Program-made: the position numbers and the translations under genes
Shown here: piece after piece, positions 5,368 through 13,817 of the stretch
How the letters are laid out: every line of letters begins with the position of its first letter
Position numbering within the stretch: position 1 is the first letter of the stretch
Notes under the pieces: model-generated
The model's input: the letters and a program-made list of their open reading frames with translations, nothing else
Databases searched by the model: none
What the model was told of the DNA's origin: nothing
From: DATKXO01 sp035528995
GTDB taxonomy: Bacteria; Planctomycetota; Phycisphaerae; UBA1845
Reading direction: 5' to 3'
Assembly (NCBI GenBank): GCA_035528995.1
Contig: DATKXO010000048.1
Span: forward strand, 1 to 26,848
DNA length: 26,848 bases

Positions 5368-8340
5368 ATGGCCCGGACCGCTGCCAATCGGGAAACCACC
5401 GACCCCGACCTCTACTTCGGCGGCTTTCAGAACCTGATGCCCTACCGGGTCCGCGACATCGTCCTGGTCTCCAGCCTCTACGAGTCCTTCATCCTGGAGG
5501 AAGAGGGCCTGCTCAACGAGCTCATCACCAGCGAGTACCTGGAGATGAAGCTCAGCCAGGCGCCGCGCGTGTCCCGCGTCTCGACCGGCCCCCAGGCGTT
5601 GGAGTTCGTCAAGCAGCAGAACGTGGACCTGGTCATCACCATGACCCACCTGCGGCACGTCAGCATTCCCGACTTCGCCCGGGAGGTGAAACGGATCAAG
5701 CCGAATCTGCCCGTCGTGGTGCTGGCCGACAACCCGCGCGACGTCGACCGCCAGCCGGAGCTGGCCGATCGCAGTTGCATCGACCGTGTCTTCGTCTGGA
5801 ACGGCGATGCCAGGATCCTGCTGGCCATCATCAAGTTCGTCGAGGACGAGATCAACGCCGAGCACGACACCCGGCTGGCCGACACGCGCATCATCATCCT
5901 GGTGGAGAACTCGGTGCGGTTCTACTCCACCTACCTGCCGCTGATCTACACCGAGCTGGTCAAATTGACGCACGCCCTGATGGCCGAGGGCATCAACCCG
6001 ATGCAGCGGCTGCTGCGCATGCGGGCCCGCCCCAAGATTCTGCTCGCCGAGACCTTCGAGGAAGCCTGGCAGCTCTACTCGAAGTTCAGCGACTACGTCC
6101 TGGGCGTGATCTCCGACCTGCGCTTTCCGCGGAACGGGGTGCTCGACCCGGACGCCGGCCTGGAGTTCACCCGGCGCATTCGCCAGCATTCGCCCTACCT
6201 GCCCGTGCTGCTCCAGTCCTCGGACATCTCCCGGGCCGAGCAGGCCACACAGCTACGGGCCGGCTTCCTGAACAAGAAGTCCCCCACCCTGCTGCACGAG
6301 CTCCGCAACTTCATGCTGCACAACATGGGCTTCGGGGACTTCGTCTTCCAGTTCCCCGACGGTACCGAGGTGGCCCGGGCCCACGACCTGCGCTCGCTGG
6401 AGGAGGCCCTGGCACACGTCCCCGACGAGTGCCTCCGGTTCCATGCCGAGAACAATCACTTCAGCAACTGGCTGATGGCCCGCTCCGAGTTCGAGATGGC
6501 CTCCAGGCTTCGCGCCCGCAGGGTGTCGGAGTTCGCCGACATAGCCGAGGTCCGGACCTATCTGATCACGACCCTGGCCGACTACTGGGAGCGGAGCCAC
6601 ACCGGCGTCGTCAGCGACTTCGAGGCGGAGAGCTTCGACCAGGCCACCACCTTCAGCCGGATCGGGGGCGGCTCGATGGGCGGTAAGGCCCGGGGGCTGG
6701 CCTTCATCAACGCCCTGATCCGACTCCACGGCGTGAGCAACCGGTTCGACGGCGTCCGCGTGGGCGTGCCCAACAGCGCCGCGATCGGCACCGACGTGTT
6801 CGACGCCTTCCTGGAGCAGAACCGGCTCCGGGACCTGGTCAACCGCGAAGTTGACGACGCCACCATCGCCCGCGCGTTCCTTGATGCGAAGTTGCCGGGC
6901 GACATCCTGCGCGATCTGTCCGCGTTCCTGCGGCTGGTGCGCTACCCGCTGGCCGTGCGCTCCAGCAGCCTGCTGGAAGACGCCCAGGACCGCCCCTTCG
7001 CCGGCATCTACGCCACGCACATGATCCCCAACAACCACCCCAGCCTCGACGTCCGTCGCGACCAGCTCTGCGACGCGATCAAGCTGGTCTACGCCTCGAC
7101 CTTCTCCCGCTCGGCCCGGCGCTACCGCGAGGCGGCCGACCGCCACGCCGAAGAGGAGAAGATGGGGGTGATCCTCCAGGAACTCGTCGGCAGCCAACAC
7201 GGCAACCGGTTCTACCCCACCTTCTCGGGCGTGGCCCGATCGTACAACTTCTACCCCGCCGCCCACATGGTGCCGGAGGACGGCGTGGCCTACGTCGGCC
7301 TGGGGTTGGGCAAATTCGTGGTCGAAGGTGGCGGCGGGCTCATGTTCTCGCCCGCCCATCCGCAGGTCCTGCCGCAGTTCGCCACCACCGAGGACATGCT
7401 GGCCAACTCGCAGCGGGAGTTCTACGCCCTGGACCTCAGTCACCCCTCGGCCTACCCCACGCCGGACGCGGACGCCCACCTGCGTACCTTCGGGCTGCAA
7501 ACCGCGGAAGAGGACGGCACGCTGGGTCCCATCGGCTCGGTCTATTCGGCCGAGAACGACGCGGTCTACGACGGGCTCTCCAGGCCGGGCACCCGCCTGG
7601 TCAGCTTCGCCCACGTGCTCAAGGCCAACCTGTTCCCGCTGGCCGAGGTCCTCGGCGCACTGCTGGAGATCGGTCGCGACGGGATGACCTGGCCGGTGGA
7701 GATCGAGTTCGCCGTCGACATGACCACCACGCCGATGCGTTTCGGCTTCCTGCAGATTCGCCCCACCATCTGGGAGGAAGAGCAGGAAGCCGTCAGCATG
7801 GTCGATGCCGACCTGCAACGAGCCCTGTGTGTCAGCACCCAGGCCATGGGCAACGGGCGCATCAGCGGCCTGCAAGACATCATCTACGTCAAGCCGGACG
7901 AGTTCGACTCCGGCCACACCCGCGAGATCGCCACCGAGATCGACCGCATGAACGACGACCTCACCAAAGCCGGGCGATCCTGCGTCCTCATCGGCCCGGG
8001 CCGCTGGGGCTCCGCCGACCGCTGGCTGGGCATCCCCGTGACCTGGGAGCAGATATCCGCGGCCAGGGTGATCGTCGAGACCACGCTGAAGGATTTCCGA
8101 GTCACGCCCTCGCAGGGCACGCACTTCTTCCAGAATCTCATTTCCCTGCGGGTGGGTTACTTCACGGTGGACGCCGACGCCGGACAGGGCCGCATCGACT
8201 GGGACTGGCTCGCCGCCCAGCCCGCCCTGGCCGAGACCCGCTTCGTCCGCCACCTCCGCCTGGACCAGCCGCTAGACATCCGAATGGACGGCCGCAGCCA
8301 ACGAGGAGCCGTCCTCAAACCCCAGCCAGCCTGGCCGTAG
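5368..8340 (+). CDS. Dual receiver-like plus PPDK/PEP-synthase-type ATP-grasp protein
   Basis: 990 aa, cytoplasmic, start supported by GGAG at 5358-5361. Residues 28-165 resemble a degenerate receiver domain (ITMTHLRHVSIPDF has Thr91 where the phospho-Asp should be). Residues 173-320 form a second receiver-like domain that keeps the expected phosphoacceptor in LGVISDLRFPRNG (Asp250) and the conserved Lys in FLNKKSP (303/304). A linker (320-430) leads into a pyruvate,phosphate dikinase/PEP-synthase-type nucleotide-binding domain: GGGSMGGKARGLAFINAL (433-450), then YPLAVRSSSLLEDAQDRPFAGIY (526-548). The rest contains ATP-grasp-like strands (VEIEFAVDM, FLQIRP, VLIGPGRWGS). I see no TGGxxSHAA phosphohistidine swivel and no PEP-binding TIM barrel, so it cannot be a complete PEP synthase. 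Proteins of this layout are usually annotated as PEP/pyruvate-binding domain protein in planctomycetes and Bacteroidetes. The substrate is unknown; a phospho-signal-controlled kinase or ligase is an inference. Confidence 0.88.
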   Translation: MARTAANRETTDPDLYFGGFQNLMPYRVRDIVLVSSLYESFILEEEGLLNELITSEYLEMKLSQAPRVSRVSTGPQALEFVKQQNVDLVITMTHLRHVSIPDFAREVKRIKPNLPVVVLADNPRDVDRQPELADRSCIDRVFVWNGDARILLAIIKFVEDEINAEHDTRLADTRIIILVENSVRFYSTYLPLIYTELVKLTHALMAEGINPMQRLLRMRARPKILLAETFEEAWQLYSKFSDYVLGVISDLRFPRNGVLDPDAGLEFTRRIRQHSPYLPVLLQSSDISRAEQATQLRAGFLNKKSPTLLHELRNFMLHNMGFGDFVFQFPDGTEVARAHDLRSLEEALAHVPDECLRFHAENNHFSNWLMARSEFEMASRLRARRVSEFADIAEVRTYLITTLADYWERSHTGVVSDFEAESFDQATTFSRIGGGSMGGKARGLAFINALIRLHGVSNRFDGVRVGVPNSAAIGTDVFDAFLEQNRLRDLVNREVDDATIARAFLDAKLPGDILRDLSAFLRLVRYPLAVRSSSLLEDAQDRPFAGIYATHMIPNNHPSLDVRRDQLCDAIKLVYASTFSRSARRYREAADRHAEEEKMGVILQELVGSQHGNRFYPTFSGVARSYNFYPAAHMVPEDGVAYVGLGLGKFVVEGGGGLMFSPAHPQVLPQFATTEDMLANSQREFYALDLSHPSAYPTPDADAHLRTFGLQTAEEDGTLGPIGSVYSAENDAVYDGLSRPGTRLVSFAHVLKANLFPLAEVLGALLEIGRDGMTWPVEIEFAVDMTTTPMRFGFLQIRPTIWEEEQEAVSMVDADLQRALCVSTQAMGNGRISGLQDIIYVKPDEFDSGHTREIATEIDRMNDDLTKAGRSCVLIGPGRWGSADRWLGIPVTWEQISAARVIVETTLKDFRVTPSQGTHFFQNLISLRVGYFTVDADAGQGRIDWDWLAAQPALAETRFVRHLRLDQPLDIRMDGRSQRGAVLKPQPAWP

Positions 8341-8517
8341 CCGCCCGCAAAACAGCCCCAAGTCTGAGACGCCCTCCCACTGCCCTGACGGCGCCGCCCG
8401 GCCGCTGACATAGTTGTACCCAGCCACTCAGCCAGCGCTCTTGTCGCGCGGTGGCGAATCCCCGAAGATCGATTCTGCGCCCGGGCGGAACCGGCGTAAC
8501 GGACCCTACGGTGTCTT

Positions 8518-9849
8518 ATGACCCTGCCCGTCGTTGCCATTGTGGGCCGACCCAACGTCGGCAAGAGTTCGCTGGTCCGGTTCCTGGCCCGGCAGTTGGT
8601 CAGCATCGTGGAGCCGACGGCCGGTGTCACCCGCGACCGGCTCAGCACGATCTGCGCCATCGGCGACGTCTACTTCGAGCTGGTCGATACCGGCGGCTAC
8701 GGCGTCGAGGACCGCGACGACCTGACCGAGGAGATCGAGCGACAGATCGGTTTCGCCATCGCCCAGGCCGACCTGATCCTGTTCGTTTGCGACGCCCGCG
8801 AGGGGCTGGTCCCCCTGGACGAGGCGGTCGCCCGGCTGCTTCGGCGCCACACCGACCACACCGTCCTGCTGGCCAACAAGGTGGACGACCCGCGCTTCGC
8901 CTTAGACGCGCCCGAGTTGATCCGCCTGGGCTACGGCGAACCTTTGTGCATCAGCGCCCTGCACTACCGCGGGCGGCACGAGCTGGAAGAGGCCATCCTC
9001 CGACACATCGGCACCGAGCCTATCGAGCGACCGCCGGACCCGGCCATGAAGCTGGCCATCGTCGGCCGGCGCAACACCGGTAAGAGCACGTTCATCAACG
9101 CCCTGGCCGGTGAGGAGCGCGTCATCGTCAGCGAGGTGCCCGGCACCACCCGCGACGCGGTCGACGTCCGCTTCGAGCGCGACGGCCGGGTCTTCATGGC
9201 CATTGACACCGCCGGCGTGCGAAAGAAGAGCAGGATCGCCGACGCGATCGAGTATTACGGGCTCACCCGCGTCGAGCTTTCCATCCAGAGGGCGGACGTG
9301 GTCCTCTTCTTCATCGACTCGACCGTGCCCGTCAGCGAGGTGGACAAGAAGCTGGCCTCCGTCATCGCGGACGAGTACAAGCCCGTCGTTCTGGTGGTCA
9401 ACAAGTGGGACCTGGCCAAGGGGCAGGCCAGCACGGAAGACTACAACGTGTATCTGGCCCGGATGCTGACCCAACTGGACTACGCCCCCATCGTGTTCGT
9501 GTCGGCCAAGGACGGGCGCAACACGACCGCGGCCGTGGAGACGGCCTGGGCCCTGTTCAAGCAGGGCCGGGTTCGTGTCAGCACGCCGGACCTGAACAGC
9601 GCCCTGCAGGAGGTGACGGCCCTGCGTGGTCCGTCTCCCAAACGGGGCTGCAAGGCGCCGAAGATCTACTACGGAACGCAGGTCACCACGCAGCCGCCCA
9701 CGCTGGTGCTGTTCGTCAACGACCCGTCGCTGATCCGGCAGGAGTACCAGCGCTTCCTGCTGAACCGGCTGCGCGAGCGCTTGCCTTTCGAGGAAATCCC
9801 CATACGATTGACCTTCAGAGGGCGGCGAAACCGATCGCGACCGCGGTAG
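8518..9849 (+). CDS. der: Ribosome biogenesis GTPase Der (EngA)
   Basis: An essential double-GTPase that acts in maturation of the 50S ribosomal subunit. 443 aa, normal length. G domain 1: GRPNVGKS (10-17), DTGG (57-60), NKVD (120-123). G domain 2: GRRNTGKS (183-190), the G2 threonine in PGTTRDAVD (208-216), DTAG (230-233), NKWD (295-298) and SAKDG. The C-terminal KH-like domain includes PKIYYGTQVTTQPPTLVLFVN, followed by IPIRLTFRGRRNR, the classic Der ending. No strong Shine-Dalgarno sequence is seen before the ATG, and no better start exists. The second P-loop has RRNT in place of the usual RPNV, which keeps the GxxxxGKS frame and is probably tolerated. The zinc-ribbon gene follows after 44 bases and may be cotranscribed. 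Confidence 0.97.
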   Translation: MTLPVVAIVGRPNVGKSSLVRFLARQLVSIVEPTAGVTRDRLSTICAIGDVYFELVDTGGYGVEDRDDLTEEIERQIGFAIAQADLILFVCDAREGLVPLDEAVARLLRRHTDHTVLLANKVDDPRFALDAPELIRLGYGEPLCISALHYRGRHELEEAILRHIGTEPIERPPDPAMKLAIVGRRNTGKSTFINALAGEERVIVSEVPGTTRDAVDVRFERDGRVFMAIDTAGVRKKSRIADAIEYYGLTRVELSIQRADVVLFFIDSTVPVSEVDKKLASVIADEYKPVVLVVNKWDLAKGQASTEDYNVYLARMLTQLDYAPIVFVSAKDGRNTTAAVETAWALFKQGRVRVSTPDLNSALQEVTALRGPSPKRGCKAPKIYYGTQVTTQPPTLVLFVNDPSLIRQEYQRFLLNRLRERLPFEEIPIRLTFRGRRNRSRPR

Positions 9850-9893
9850 TGGATGGGGCCGACGCGGGCACGATTCGCACGGAGAGCGAGGTC

Positions 9894-10421
9894 ATGGGCA
9901 TCGAGTTTCATTGCACTCACTGCAGCAAGCTGATTCGAGCTCCTGATACACATGGGGGCAAGCGCGGCAAATGTCCCTACTGCAAGGGCAGCGTCTACGT
10001 GCCCACACCGCCGGAGCAACTGGAGGAGATCCCCCTGTCCCCGGTGGACGAGAACGACGAGCGGCAGAAGGCGGAACTCGAAGCCGAAGCGCGTCGCTTG
10101 GCCGCCGACCTGGTGCACGAAGACCAGGACCCTTCCCAACGCGGCGCCTCGACCCAGCGCGGCGCCGGGTGGAGCGACGTCAGCTCCGAGGACGAAGCCA
10201 GCCCGGACATCGGCCCGCTGGTCATCCGGTTTGTCCATGCGATGCAAGCTTCCCTGCTGGAGGAAGCCGACCAGATCGTTGAAGAACTCAGACCCTACGC
10301 TGACCGGGTCAAGGTGCAAGTCCAGGCGTTGATGGTCGATGAGATCCCGCTGGCCGGATTGGAGAAACTCCCGCCGGGGCTCTACAAGGGCTTCCTGCGG
10401 ACACTTCTGGAGCGCCTGTAG
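9894..10421 (+). CDS. Zinc-ribbon protein of unknown function, 175 aa
   Basis: The start was set at the ATG at 9894, with GGAG at 9881-9884. The frame is also open further upstream inside der, but that part is a shadow. The N-terminus is a rubredoxin-like zinc ribbon: FHCTHCSKLIRAPDTHGGKRGKCPYCKGSVYVP with Cys7, Cys10, Cys27 and Cys30. Small ribbons of this style (pattern I.F.C..C...lr.Pd..aGk.g.CP.C...v.vP) are common in planctomycete proteins. A charged, partly disordered acidic segment (residues 38-105, ENDERQKAELEAEARRLAADL) follows, then a helical C-terminal domain (108-175, GPLVIRFVHAMQASLLEEADQIVEELRPYADRVKVQ...). There is no membrane segment. The position between der and the CYTH gene suggests a soluble housekeeping or regulatory role, but no function can be assigned. 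Confidence 0.75.
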   Translation: MGIEFHCTHCSKLIRAPDTHGGKRGKCPYCKGSVYVPTPPEQLEEIPLSPVDENDERQKAELEAEARRLAADLVHEDQDPSQRGASTQRGAGWSDVSSEDEASPDIGPLVIRFVHAMQASLLEEADQIVEELRPYADRVKVQVQALMVDEIPLAGLEKLPPGLYKGFLRTLLERL

Positions 10422-10497
10422 GGCGACGTCGAGCCCATGACGCCGACGCACCGATGACGTAGAATCCCCCTTGCCGCCCAACCGTGGGATACGCTCC

Positions 10498-11070
10498 ATG
10501 GGGCTGGAAATCGAAGCCAAGCTGCGTGTCGAATCGCATGAGCCGCTCCGCCGCAAGCTCGCCGCCCTCGGAACGGACATCGTCGGACGGGTGCGCGAGA
10601 CCAACCACATCCTGGACTCGGCCGATGGCTCACTGCGCTCATCCGGGTCGGCCCTTCGGGTGCGGGCCAATCAACCGGCCGACGGCGGTAGCGCGACGGC
10701 GACCGTCACGTTCAAGGGACCGGTGCAGCCCGGCGCCGTGAAGCGCCGCGAAGAGATCGAGGCCTCCGTCGACGACCCGGTCGCGATGCTGGAACTGTTG
10801 CGAGCGCTGGGGTTCGTCGAGGTGATGACCTATCGCAAGCGGCGGGAGAGCTACCGTCTCGACAACTGCCGCATCGAACTCGACGAGGTGCCCATGCTGG
10901 GTTGCTTCGTCGAGATCGAGGGACCCGATGAGCGGGCCATTCGCCGGGTCCAGCAGCGGATCGGGCTGGCCGACCTGGAACACATCCCCAAGAGCTACAT
11001 CGCGCTTCTGTCGGAGCACTGCCATCGAACGGGTCGGGACCCGCGGGACATCGATTTCGACGACGGATGA
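10498..11070 (+). CDS. CYTH-domain protein (class IV adenylate cyclase / triphosphatase family)
   Basis: 190 aa, cytoplasmic. The protein starts with MGLEIEAKLRV, which carries the defining ExExK motif (Glu4, Glu6, Lys8) on the first strand of the triphosphate tunnel. Further tunnel features follow in order: ETNHILDSADGSL, ALRVRAN, ATVTFKGPVQPGAVKRREEIE (basic and acidic strand residues), RKRRESYRLDNCRIELDEVPMLGCFVEIEG and a C-terminal helix with KSYIALL. This order fits the CyaB-like branch, often annotated as class IV adenylate cyclase. Members can instead hydrolyse thiamine triphosphate or inorganic triphosphate, so the reaction is not settled. The ATG at 10498 was chosen because the ExExK strand must lie at the N-terminus. 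It follows the zinc-ribbon gene by 76 bases in the same direction. Confidence 0.85.
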   Translation: MGLEIEAKLRVESHEPLRRKLAALGTDIVGRVRETNHILDSADGSLRSSGSALRVRANQPADGGSATATVTFKGPVQPGAVKRREEIEASVDDPVAMLELLRALGFVEVMTYRKRRESYRLDNCRIELDEVPMLGCFVEIEGPDERAIRRVQQRIGLADLEHIPKSYIALLSEHCHRTGRDPRDIDFDDG

Positions 11071-11135
11071 AACGCCGGCGCTGCTCTGGGCGCTGTCCTC
11101 GGCCGGGCCGCACCGCCATCGGCAGAATTTGCGCC

Positions 11136-11164
11136 TTGACAGCTTCGCAGGGCTTCAGCATATT
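11136..11164 (+). promoter_or_regulatory. Sigma-70-type promoter before small membrane peptide
   Basis: A perfect -35 TTGACA (11136-11141) is followed by a 17-base spacer and CATATT (11159-11164, four of six to TATAAT). The predicted start is near 11171, 53 bases before the ATG at 11224. It is the best -35/-10 pair I noticed in a non-coding part of the window. Confidence 0.45.
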
Positions 11165-11223
11165 CCCCCGCTCTGATGCCCTGCGTCGGTAGTGACAAGC
11201 GAGTGACACGGAAGGACGGGTTG

Positions 11224-11373
11224 ATGTTGCGCCGAATCGCCTTGACCGCCGGTCTGCTGGGGGCCTGCGTCTGGTGTCTGGTCATGGTCGCCCGAGCGAC
11301 CGGCGCCAACGCCCCGCCGACGGCAACCGCACGCGCCGACCAACCGGCGGGACAGACCGCTTTGCCGATGTAA
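11224..11373 (+). CDS. Small membrane-anchored or exported peptide, 49 aa
   Basis: From the ATG at 11224 the frame encodes MLRRIALTAGLLGACVWCLV followed by an Ala/Thr/Pro-rich tail ending GQTALPM. The N-terminus has two arginines and a hydrophobic stretch of about 18 residues, so it is either a signal anchor or a signal peptide of a very short secreted peptide. AAGGA lies ten bases upstream, and the promoter at 11136-11164 points at it. The frame is also open to 11176, but the Shine-Dalgarno position favours 11224. I recognise no family. The convergent peptidase-like gene ends 37 bases beyond its stop. Confidence 0.45.
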   Translation: MLRRIALTAGLLGACVWCLVMVARATGANAPPTATARADQPAGQTALPM

Positions 11374-11410
11374 ACATGCCCTGCATGCCCTCAACCGCCC
11401 CACCACGGCC

Positions 11411-12427
11411 CTACCGAAACGCCAACTCGACCATGTAATCGCGGTACGCCTTCTCGAAGGCGGGCAGGTCGTCCGTGATGTAGGCCCGAAAGACGGCCTC
11501 ACCGGTCACGGCCGCAGACGGCGTTTCGGCCGCGATGCCGGCGGCGCGGGCCCGGGCGGTGAGTCTGCCGGCGGCCACGTCGGCCAACATCTCCTCGAAA
11601 CCGGCCGCGTAGGTCCGGTCCGCTCCATGTCGCAGGAAGACGACCAGCGCCCACACCTGAGCGTAGTAGGTCTGGGTCAACCGGGACTTGGCCTGGACGA
11701 TCACCTCGCCGGCATGAGTGCTGAGTAGCTCGGTCAGGGGTATTAAAGCGTCGGAGGACAGGGCCTCGCGGAGGGCGTTGAGCCGGAAGGAGTTCTCCGT
11801 GGGACTGAAGACGGGCTGACGGCGCTGCAGATCGAAGCCCTCGCAGTAGGTGGCCATGCCCTCGTTGAGCCAGGCCGGGATCCGCTGCTTGAAATGGGCG
11901 CCGAAATACTGGTGCAGACCCTCGTGGGCGAGGGTTCTGAGCATGTAGTAGCGGGGCCGGGTGTAGAAGGTGACACAGGAGCCCTCTATGGCGAAGCCAC
12001 CCACGCCGATGCGTTCATAGACGTCCGTTCGGCCGGGGAACTTCTGTCGAGTGAATTCGGCCGATTGTCGCTGGTTGGCGAAGAGATAGGTCTGCATCCG
12101 CGGGCTGGGCCCCTCCGGCGGGGTGAGCAGGTCGGCGTACTGGCGATAGCAGGCCTCGAGGAAACGAGGCACGTAATCCCTCATTTCCTGATCGTCCACC
12201 GTGGTGTAGATGTCGAAGTGCTCGGTGGTGATCTGGGTGCCTTGCATGTGCCGAAAGGACCACGGCTGCTGAGTGACCTGAACATCGGGGACGCCCCGCT
12301 CCGGACCACAGGCCATCGGCATTAGGCCCAACACCGCCAGGCAGGCGATCGAGCCGGCGCGGCACAGGCGCGGGCGCCCTCTCGTAGCACGTTTCGAACC
12401 GGGTTTGAGCGAATCAGGATTCATCAT
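11411..12427 (-). CDS. Exported zinc-metallopeptidase-like protein (DUF1570-like)
   Basis: 338 aa. After a long basic N-terminus (residues 1-25) comes a hydrophobic stretch ending in LGLMPMAC, so the protein is exported and possibly lipidated at Cys40, although Pro at -3 makes a poor lipobox. The core carries TLAHEGLHQYF (HEGLH at 168-172) and WLNEGMATYCEGF (Glu189), which is the gluzincin pattern HExxH...E with two zinc histidines, a catalytic Glu and the third ligand. The region around residues 60-135 (TTEHFDIYTTVDDQEMRDY...FLEACYRQYADLL...MQTYLFANQRQSAEF) matches the N-terminal part typical of DUF1570-type peptidases, common in planctomycetes. The likely location is the periplasm or outer envelope; the substrate is unknown. 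It is divergent from trxB with a 186-base gap. No clear Shine-Dalgarno sequence precedes the ATG. Confidence 0.8.
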   Translation of the reverse strand: MMNPDSLKPGSKRATRGRPRLCRAGSIACLAVLGLMPMACGPERGVPDVQVTQQPWSFRHMQGTQITTEHFDIYTTVDDQEMRDYVPRFLEACYRQYADLLTPPEGPSPRMQTYLFANQRQSAEFTRQKFPGRTDVYERIGVGGFAIEGSCVTFYTRPRYYMLRTLAHEGLHQYFGAHFKQRIPAWLNEGMATYCEGFDLQRRQPVFSPTENSFRLNALREALSSDALIPLTELLSTHAGEVIVQAKSRLTQTYYAQVWALVVFLRHGADRTYAAGFEEMLADVAAGRLTARARAAGIAAETPSAAVTGEAVFRAYITDDLPAFEKAYRDYMVELAFR

Positions 12428-12613
12428 GATGCAGCATAGGACGCGCCGCTCGCATGGTCAACGCAGCGCGCCGGACGGCTTGGACGACTCGACCCGGCGC
12501 GGCTATGATCCGGGCGAAACCGATCGGAACGGTGATTCGTCGGGCGGAGCCCCGGGCTGAGCACGCCCAGACCCGGGACGCCCGAGATCGCAACACAGAA
12601 GGACAGCCAAGCC

Positions 12614-13600
12614 ATGCCAGAAGCCAACAACGTGGAGAAGGTGATCATCATCGGGTCCGGGCCCGCGGGCTGGACGGCGGCCATCTACGCCGCCCGGGCC
12701 AATCTGAACCCGCTGGTGCTCGAGGGGGACGTCTCGTCGACCAGCGAGATGATCCCCGGCGGACAGCTCATGTTCACCACCGAGGTGGAGAACTACCCCG
12801 GTTTCCCCAACGGCATCGACGGAACGGAGATGATGAAGGCCTTCCGCGACCAGGCCCTGCGCTTCGGCGTCCGGGTGCGGACGGAAAACGTCACCGCTAT
12901 CGATCTTTCAAAGCGCCCCTTCGTCCTGACGACCGACGCGGAGGCGACCGATCGGACCCAGGCCGTGATCATCGCGACGGGCGCGTCGGCCAACTGGCTG
13001 GGGCTGGAGAGCGAGCAGTACTATCGCAAAAAGGGCCTGGGCGTGACGGCCTGCGCCACCTGCGACGGCGCGTTCCCCCGGTATCGCGACAAGCCCATCG
13101 CCATCATCGGCGGCGGCGACAGCGCCATGGAGGAATCGCTGTACATGACCAAGTTCGCCGGCCGAGTGCACGTCATCCACCGGCGGGATGAGTTGCGGGC
13201 CTCCAAGATCATGCAGAAGCGCATTCTGGAACACCCCAAGATCACCGTGGAGTGGAACTCGGTGGTCGACGAGGTGCTGGGCAACGACCAGGCCGGCGTG
13301 ACCGGGCTCAAACTCAAGGACACCAGGACAGGCGAGTTCCGCACCATCGAGATCACGGGCATGTTCCTGTCCATCGGCCACACGCCGAACACGAAGTTCC
13401 TTAACGGGCAGCTCCCGACCGACGCGAAGGGGTATCTCAAACTGGCCGACCCGTACCGATCGACGACGGCGATCGAAGGCGTTTTTGCCGCCGGGGACGT
13501 GGTGGACAGCGTGTACCGGCAGGCGATCACGGCCGCCGGCATGGGCTGCAAGGCGGCCATCGACGCCGAGCGGTGGCTGGCGGACCAGGGGATCGAGTGA
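12614..13600 (+). CDS. trxB: Thioredoxin-disulfide reductase
   Basis: An NADPH-dependent flavoenzyme that reduces thioredoxin in the cytoplasm. 328 aa, family-typical. FAD-binding motif IIIGSGPAGWTAAIYAARA (11-29), redox-active CATC (147-150) in GVTACATCDGAFPRYRDK, NADPH-binding IIGGGDSAMEESLYMTKFA (164-182) with HRR (189-191) that selects the 2'-phosphate, and the C-terminal FAD segment EGVFAAGDVVDSVYRQAITAAGMGC. AGAAGGAC at 12598-12604 provides the ribosome binding site. The stop codon is immediately followed by a hairpin. It is the last recognisable chromosomal gene before the convergent tail operon. Confidence 0.97.
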   Translation: MPEANNVEKVIIIGSGPAGWTAAIYAARANLNPLVLEGDVSSTSEMIPGGQLMFTTEVENYPGFPNGIDGTEMMKAFRDQALRFGVRVRTENVTAIDLSKRPFVLTTDAEATDRTQAVIIATGASANWLGLESEQYYRKKGLGVTACATCDGAFPRYRDKPIAIIGGGDSAMEESLYMTKFAGRVHVIHRRDELRASKIMQKRILEHPKITVEWNSVVDEVLGNDQAGVTGLKLKDTRTGEFRTIEITGMFLSIGHTPNTKFLNGQLPTDAKGYLKLADPYRSTTAIEGVFAAGDVVDSVYRQAITAAGMGCKAAIDAERWLADQGIE

Positions 13601-13623
13601 CGAAAAGCACGGCGTTTTTCGTC
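13599..13623 (+). terminator. Hairpin at the trxB stop codon, likely terminator
   Basis: GACGAAAA (13599-13606) pairs perfectly with TTTTCGTC (13616-13623) across a nine-base loop. The stem starts within the trxB stop codon. The 3' arm is T-rich, but there is no separate T-run, so this is a moderate call. Confidence 0.45.
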
Positions 13624-13626
13624 GAG

Positions 13627-13683
13627 TTAGGCGCAGAAACACGGCGGAAAACGTCGGTTTTGCGCGCGTTTCTGCGCGTCTAA
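13627..13683. repeat. Long imperfect inverted repeat downstream of trxB
   Basis: TTAG plus GCGCAGAAAC (13627-13640) is repeated inverted as GTTTCTGCGC (13668-13677), two bases, then CTAA (13680-13683). Inside these arms GCGGAAAAC opposes GTTTTGCGC with one mismatch. The whole 57 bases can form one long hairpin between convergent trxB and the tail operon. A bidirectional terminator is the simplest reading. Confidence 0.55.
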
Positions 13684-13692
13684 GGTGGACCG

Positions 13693-13724
13693 AGGTTTGG
13701 CCAAAACCGGACAGGTTTAGCCAA
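13693..13724. repeat. Direct repeat AGGTTTRGCCAA, 20 bp apart
   Basis: AGGTTTGGCCAA (13693-13704) and AGGTTTAGCCAA (13713-13724) differ at one position and are phased by exactly 20 bp, about two helical turns. The location is the junction between host genes and tail operon. Possible roles are an operator or recombinase arm-type sites; neither is shown. Confidence 0.4.
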
Positions 13725-13802
13725 TAAAGTCGGCGCAAACCAATACCGTCTCCCGGGTAACGCCCCGAGAAACGGCCGATTCGACACCTCTTCAACCGGG
13801 CC

Positions 13803-13817
13803 TCGAACCCCGTTCGA
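13803..13817 (-). terminator. Short perfect hairpin after the last gene of the tail operon
   Basis: TCGAAC (13803-13808) and GTTCGA (13812-13817) flank a three-base loop. On the minus strand it lies six bases beyond the stop codon of the operon's last gene. No T-run follows, so it may be a pausing hairpin or rho-type end rather than a full terminator. Confidence 0.35.

Noticed and set aside
6253..8253. Minus-strand open frame of 666 codons opposite the 990-aa gene
   Set aside because: Antisense shadow caused by third-position GC; the composition is low-complexity (Gly, Val, Ala, His, Gln) and no family is recognisable.
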